A stretch of 64,000 nucleotides of DNA from Cyanoderma ruficeps (taxonomy: Eukaryota; Chordata; Aves; Passeriformes; Timaliidae): the NCBI GenBank assembly GCA_008694505.1, contig VZDJ01000056.1:11117903-11181902 (forward strand). The letters run 5' to 3'. The position numbers and the translations under genes are program-made. The notes below the pieces were generated by a model. That model was not told the DNA's origin and did no database searches. It was given only the letters and a program-made list of their open reading frames with translations. This document shows, in pieces, positions 57,723-64,000 of this stretch (the first letter of the stretch is position 1; each line of letters starts with the position of its first letter).

Positions 57723-58814
57723 CACAGGGCCTGCGTGCGTGGCTGGCTCTGCAGTGTGGCATTTCCAGACCAGCAGCTGCTCCTCTATCCCTGTTTGCTC
57801 ATTCCTGCTCTATCGCTGCTGTTCATTGCTGATTTGCTTTTTCTTTGTATATCCAAGGAAATGCAAATATGGGATTTAATCAGGAGGATGAGCCACGACA
57901 GCCAGTGTTTGCCAAACAGTTTAGGGAGCGTGAGCACCTCCATTAGAGCCAGAAGTTGCAGCAGCTTTAACAGACAATATTCAGGCAGCTCTGAGCATCC
58001 AAGCAGAAAGAAATCACCTAAAATCATGATTCATTTTTTAAAATGCTGCCTGAGCTTGAGTCCCTTAAAAATAAAAACGTCATTACTATTTCAGGGAAGT
58101 TTTCATTCAGTCCCAAGTGCTGGCATGCAAGTGTGGCACACACAGCCAGGGAACAGCCTCAGCCCTGGGCTCGGGGTCAGAGCTGTCTCCAGAGTGCCCT
58201 GGACACTCAGGAGAGCTCATCCAGCCTCTCCTGGAGGGGCAGAGCCTTCCAGAGCCATTAACTGCTCCTGCTCTGTGTGGAGGCAGCACAATGTGCATCA
58301 GATTGCAAATGGAGCTGAGATTAAACACAGCTCTTAATGACTCTGCAAACGCATCTGGGAAAAAAACATCACAGCGTTCACCACTAAATTAACTCCTCAT
58401 TTTTGCCAATATGGCCCTGTTTGCTTTCCACTGCAGCCTGGCCTCTGCAGATGCCTTCCCTCAGCTCAGGCAGAGCTGGGGTTCCTTGCTTCAGGAATAA
58501 ATGTTCCTTTTTGCTGTCAGGCATAAAACGGAACTGAAGGATTTCCACAGTGCTCAGCCCTATGCTCCTGATGCCAACCAGAACCTTCCATCTCAGAGCT
58601 CGGGGTGCACACACCACAGCCCAGCTCCAGGCCCATAATGAGTAAAGAGTTCAAGGAATCCAGTCTTTTCCCTTCCCTGCTCCAGGAATCCTTTGAGGAG
58701 ATTGTCCTCCTCAAAGACACTCACTATTGCAATGGATTTAGCCCATTTCATTTCAAAGGCTCAGCTGGAAAAGGCCACAGAGGCTGAAATTCCAGACTCA
58801 GGAGGCACCAGTTT

Positions 58815-58990
58815 GATGACAGGTTTGGAACAGGTGCCCAGAGCAGCTGTGGCAGCCTCTGGATCCCTGGAAGTGTCCAAGGCCAGGCTGGACAGGGCTT
58901 GGAACAACCTGGGATAGTGGAAGGTGTCCCTGGGATGATGGATGAGTTTTAATGTCCCTCTCAACACAAACCACTCTCTGATTCTGTGAT
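58815..58990 (+). mobile_element. CR1 LINE 3'-end fragment
   Basis: It has GTGCCCAGAGCAGCTGTGGC, GGAAGTGTCCAAGGCCAGGC and the terminal CTCTGATTCTGTGAT. Confidence 0.94.
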
Positions 58991-61900
58991 AAGTGACACC
59001 ACAGTCTTTCTCCTCCCTGATCCTACATCTGTTTAAACTCTCCTGGAGACAATATCCAAAAGGAAAAATGAGGCCCAGTGACGTTTCCTCACTATTAATA
59101 TTCCCTTTCCAGATCACCCACCAGCACTCAGCCCTGTCCCACAGTGCAGGCCCCGTCCCTGTGAGCACACAGAGCCCTCTGCAGCGACAGCAGCAAAATA
59201 ATTCACTTTTTTTAAGGTGTTGGCCACCTTGTAACCAGGGCCAGCTGTACAAACCTGTCCCTTTCAGCAGAACCCTCAGTGGGGTCACTGTCCTTGTGCT
59301 GCAGCCTCTGCTGGGACACCGGGAGCAGAGCTCTGCCCCTTCGGCCACGTTCTCAGTTTTTAAACACTGAATAATTTAACAGCCTGCCTCTGTGCTTGCA
59401 GTATTGTTCAGCTCACATCACTCTGATGGCTTCTATTCCTTAAATTTAGCTGGGCCCTCTGCACATGCCTGTGGCTGATCCCAGAACACCGAGTCCTCCA
59501 GCTCCAACCCCTGTCCCAGCATCCCAACCTTGTCTGTTTGATGGGAATAATCATATTTCATAGTCACTGCCACATGCCTGCCCCCTCTGTGCTGCTGAGC
59601 CTCCAGCTGACCCCTGCAGTGCCTTTGCTTAGGCAGCCAAAAATCCCAGGGCTTGGAACGGGAGTGCAATACTTCCTCCATGGAAATATTGCTGCGAGAG
59701 CAGCTCATTCCCCGGCCTTGCCCATCGCTCCCAGGGTGAGCTGAGAAACCAAACCCAAGATGAATTCTCCCCAGTAATTTTCCTTTTGCCCATTACCTCG
59801 TGCTCAATACAGAAGAAGTGCACATTTCTGCGTGGCTCGGAGATAAAGAATTGTTTAGATGCTTATTAAACAACAGAGTTGAATGAAATCAGTCTCATTA
59901 TGTTGTCTGGAGGATGGAAGTTAATTGGAAGACAACAATGATTTACTCCAGCTTGAAATACCAAGTGGGGTTTGGAGTAAGTTAATGACAACGAGGATCA
60001 GAATGAGAGTGTGGAAAATGGAAATTTTATTGTAATTCCTACTGAAGTACTCCTGTAAATGAGTGTGCCCTCACCTCACTCTGAGAGGTTCCTCCCAGCT
60101 TGCTTTGCTCTTCCACATTTAAATGTTATCTGAGGGCACACTGAATACCATCCCTGGACACTGTACAGCAACTTCATTCTCTACATAAAACACCAGAGAG
60201 GAGGCAGAGTGGCAGCTGGGGGGAATCTCCTGGACACAGAAGATCCAGAAAAACAAGTGCTGGGAAGCTGAGGAGCAGGGACACCCCATCCCTCGCTGTG
60301 CTCCTGCAATGGTTTGGATCATGTCAATCCAAAATGTCACCACTGTCATTTGGGAAAAGCCAGTGTGGCATTTTCAGAGTGTTTCCACCTCTGTCTTTCT
60401 GCCTGTGCTAATTTCTGTTGCTGAGGGGTTTTATTTTTTGGGGTTTTTTTTTTGGTAGAAGAGGCACATCTGCAGCAAATGCTGAGCATTTGTTCCCTAG
60501 AATAAAGACAAATAATAGGAAGGGCTCCAAATGCTCCCAGCAGCAGTGGAATGACTGCACAATAGCCCACAGAGCCCAGTGAAGATCTCACAGAGCTAAA
60601 GTGGGATTTATACTGCACAGAGATGGGAATGGGGCCATTAACAGGAGAGCTCCAGTCAGGGAAGGGAGGGGAAATTGGGCTTTTCCCACCAAAATGCTTC
60701 GGGGAGGGATTGCCAAGAGGCTGGAATAGCAAAGCCAGGCACCAGCAGAGGGTGTGGGGGCACCTCCAGGGCCTCATTCCTGCAAGGGCAGAGGCTCCCA
60801 GCAATTGGAAGCCCTGTTGGGAAAGGGCAGGAAAAGAGATGCCGTTTGTTTTCAGTGTCCTCAGAGCATTTCCTGCAGTGGGAATGGAGGGCAATGAAGA
60901 GAGAAGGAGAACAATTCCAGGGAGCTGTGCCTGTGTTGTCCCTCCTGTGTCACTGGCACACCTCAGGGGGCAGATCAGAGCAGGGGTGCTCTGCTCACCT
61001 GGACTTGCCTCCAAAGGCCCTAAAGGCCACACTTGTGCTATTCCCGTTCCTCTCTTGGGGCACAGAGCTCCCTCAGCTCTCCTGACTTATTCTGGACCAG
61101 GATTAAATGGAATTTTGTGCAAAGACATTTTTGTTGCTATCGAGGGATGGTCAAATTCCCCCATCAAAACATGCCAGGAAATCCAATGGTTTCCTCAGCA
61201 GCTTTCCATCCTCCTCCTCTCCCATGGGAGAATCAACCTCCTCCCTCTCTCCTCTTTCGCCTCCTCCTCCTCTTCCCTGAAAGACAAGGCACCAGCTGGC
61301 ATTAAGGAAAAAACCCAACATTTTCTTCTCTCCTCCTCCCCACCAAAACACTTATGAGTTTCAATTTGGTGTTTTCCACCACCAGTTTGGAGCAGCCTCT
61401 TGCTTGCCCTGAGTGTGTCACCTGCCCCAGGAGCTGGGGACGGCCCCATGAGCCACTGATCCCTGATGGCACACAAATTAATCCCACTGGCACAGGCTGA
61501 CCTCATCCTCTCAGCATTTCATTACAACCTTTCCTCCCCCCCTTTCATTTCTTTTTACATCCCTCTGCCACTGATCTCTTAATCCCTGCCTTCAGCAGTC
61601 GTTTATTGTTTATCTAAACATCTCCTGCCATTGTCTAACATTTCCTTCCAGCCTTCCTCAAACATTTACTTTCTCCTGCCCTGCCTGAGCTTCAACCAGC
61701 ACAGGACCAAATCCCTCTGCAGTGCTTTCAGTTTAACATCTGCTTTGGTAACTCCAGTTGCTCCTCCATAAAGTATTTCCAAACAATCTTGTCGCTCCAA
61801 TATTTTGCTCCACTAACAAACCTGGAGCTCCCACAAAGCTCCTCCGGAGGCATCTGAGCTTAGCACAGGTTTTTAAAGATCACCTTTCCAGAAGCACCAG

Positions 61901-62744
61901 CTCTTACATCACTGGAAATTAAAACTATTAACATGGTTTGGATTATTTTGTCTGCAGGCAAAAGCAGCTTGCTGTTGCAGGGGAATTATTCCTGAGATAT
62001 TGCTCTCTGCTTGTTCCTCCACAAGGACAGAGTTATAAAAAATTATGCAATGCTATAAGCTTAAAATATGTGGAAAAGGGAAAAATAACAAGTCTGCAAC
62101 ATTTGCAAGTGAAAAAAATACCATGCAATTCAAATTCCTCTGGAATTTACAAAACAGAGGAGTTGTCAAGTGTCAGTCCAAGTTTCTCCTTACAGTGCAT
62201 GTTTGTCACCCCCCCCAAACCTCCTCCAAATTCCCAGCTCACACGGCAGTGGGAGCTCAGTGAGAATCCCTCTCCAGCAAAGCCAGCTCCCTCCTGGAGT
62301 GTCACAACACCCAGAGTGCTTCACTAAAACTTCTGAAGGCTCCAACCATCAGCACCTTGTTATCCAAAAGTCTCTCTTACCTTTTCTCTGCAGCCTCCCA
62401 TGGGCAGCTCTGGCTCTTTGTCTCTTCTTTCTCCAGTTCCAGCTCCTTCCTGTCCTCAGCACAGCCACCTCACCCTGTGTGTCCCTCACACAGCATCTGA
62501 CCCTCTCTGTCCCTCACACACCCTCCTGTCCCTCCCTCCTCACAGCAGGGCCAGCAGACCCCAACTGAACCTCTCCCAGCAAACTCCCTCTTTATCACAC
62601 CCAGGGCTGGGAGGGCTGCTCCCACTCTTTGGTAATTAACACAGCTGCAATGTGGGGCAGGATTGTCTTCTGCACCATCTCTGTCTGTGTCCCCACACTG
62701 GAATGTCCAAAAGTGGGGAAGTCCCCTCCACCTAAAGCTCCTCC

Positions 62745-62860
62745 AGTCCCACCCCCTGACACCTTCCACCATCCCAGCTGCTTCCAAGTCTCGTCCAGCC
62801 TGGCCCTGGACAATCCAGGGATGGGGCAGCCACAGCTTCTCTGGGCACCCGACTTTAGAG
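62745..62860 (-). mobile_element. CR1 LINE 3'-end fragment
   Basis: The reverse-orientation copy has GACACCTTCCACCATCCCAG, CAGCCTGGCCCTGGACAATC and CACAGCTTCTCTGGGCACCC. Confidence 0.9.
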
Positions 62861-64000
62861 TTCCTTTTGTACATCAAATATCTCCTTTTCCCTGATTTTC
62901 CTAACTGTCCAACACCAACCAGCAAAGACAGGCAGCACTAAAACACCTTGGCCATCACCTTTGGAATCCTCTGCCCCTCTGCAGACACCATCTTCTGCTT
63001 CAGCAGAGAGGAGCAGGGGGTGTTGAGGCTGAGCTGGGTGACAGTGGCAGACGACAGAGAGCTGGAGGCACCTGAGGAGCTAAGGGAGATGGTCAGGCAG
63101 AGTTTGGGTGGCACTGCAGGGCACAAAGAGCTGGGTGCTCCAGAAGAGCCCCGTGGAAGTGTGGAGATGCTGGGCAATGCCTGGTGGAGTCGTGGGGCTT
63201 GAGGGGAAATTGCTGGAGGGGTGTTCCTTGTTTCCTGTATCAATATATTGACCTAGATTCCTGTCAACTCCTGGATTTACCCCTAGGAAAAGATATTTTG
63301 TACTGCCTTTTCAGAAGACACACTGGAGAAAAGGTGCTTTACATGTCAAGCAGGCCTCCTTCCAATTAGAGCCCTATGAATGCAGTTTAGCAGCAGATGT
63401 ATGAAATAAACAGTGAGGCAGCCACAAAGCTCATCCATCCACTCCTGATTAGTTCCACGATGCCTCCCATCCGGGCATCACTTCAGGTGGAACGTTCTGC
63501 CTTGCCCTGCCTCCTAAATTCTGTCTCTTTGAGGAAATATCGAGTGAGGCAGCAGGATGCAGCAGGATATTTGTCAGCACATCGATCGGGATTTGCATGG
63601 CAGGGCTGTTTGTGCTCAGCCTGTTCCTCCCCAGCGTTAACCACGCCGTGAATTCCTGGGAAACTGATGGCCCTGTGCCTTCCATCCTGCTCTGTTAAGT
63701 CCCTCAGCTCCTGACAGGTCTCAATTCCAAACACGGGGTTGTTCAGCACAAAACAAAAGGGCAGCGCTGCCCTGATCAATACGGACTCCTGGGAAGCTGC
63801 CAAGGGATATTCATCTCCCAGCCTGGGAATCACAGCACAGCTTCTGCCTCTGGAGAGGCTGTGGAATGCCTGGGGGCAGCAGGGCACCCACACCTGCACC
63901 CACCCTGCCCGTGAGGGTCTAACTCCATGAAATCTCCCTCAGAATTCCATACCTGCACCCATCCTGCCTCTGGGTGAGGTTTTGAATCCATGAAATCTCC

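Larger units (their letters stand above)
46131..64000. other. intergenic region upstream of CRBN
   Basis: Apart from the CR1 fragments and minisatellites listed separately, I find no exon series, RNA gene or promoter here. The open frames present are short, lack a supporting family, or lie on repeats. In the syntenic human region this side of CRBN is also gene-poor. Confidence 0.75.

Noticed and set aside
57423..58337. 304-codon open frame on the plus strand
   Set aside because: It is driven by the 51-bp minisatellite. The part after the repeat has no recognisable family.
60346..61357. Two overlapping opposite-strand frames of 228 and 244 codons
   Set aside because: Mutually antisense frames with no known motif. 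They are typical of GC-moderate intergenic bird DNA.
63840..63880. GAGAGGCTGTGGAATGCCTG resembling a CR1 tail
   Set aside because: Too short, and the following sequence does not continue as CR1.

Overview
The window looks like bird nuclear DNA, probably a songbird. It carries CR1 LINE 3' ends in both orientations, endogenous-retrovirus solo LTRs, compact genes with CpG-island promoters, and many minisatellites. Three genes can be rebuilt exon by exon, and every junction agrees in reading phase. They are IL5RA (minus strand, 2625-15433, 10 coding exons, 410 codons), TRNT1 (plus strand, 19421-23288, 7 coding exons, 430 codons) and CRBN (minus strand, 30766-45829, 11 coding exons, 447 codons). 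The order and orientation IL5RA<- TRNT1-> CRBN<- is the one known from human 3p26 and is consistent with the avian chromosome 12 block; that placement is inference.

Layout. 1-2624: IL5RA 3' UTR and flank, with tandem repeats and a CR1. 2625-15433: IL5RA, with a solo LTR in its longest intron and a 36-bp minisatellite touching the 5' splice site of the WSXWS exon. 15434-18954: divergent IL5RA/TRNT1 spacer with CR1 pieces. 18955-19600: TRNT1 CpG island, containing a 32-bp triplication in which each unit carries an ATG and a splice-acceptor-like end. 19421-23288: TRNT1. 23289-30765: spacer between the converging 3' ends. It holds an unexpected 1.9-kb CpG-rich block (about 25440-27340) built of successive tandem arrays, including 14 copies of the dyad TACGC-N3-GCGTA, and two related LTRs. 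30766-45829: CRBN. 45290-46130: CRBN CpG-island promoter. 46130-64000: gene-poor intergenic DNA with CR1 fragments and a 51-bp G-rich minisatellite.

The genes are neighbours by synteny rather than a functional operon. IL5RA is the ligand-binding chain of the interleukin-5 receptor. TRNT1 adds CCA to nuclear- and mitochondrial-encoded tRNAs. CRBN is the substrate receptor of the CRL4 ubiquitin ligase and the thalidomide target. The strongest second-look items are the TACGC-N3-GCGTA array, the uORF/alternative-acceptor arrangement at the TRNT1 start, the possible soluble IL5RA isoform made by reading into the minisatellite, and an isoleucine at the CRBN position that governs thalidomide neosubstrate response.
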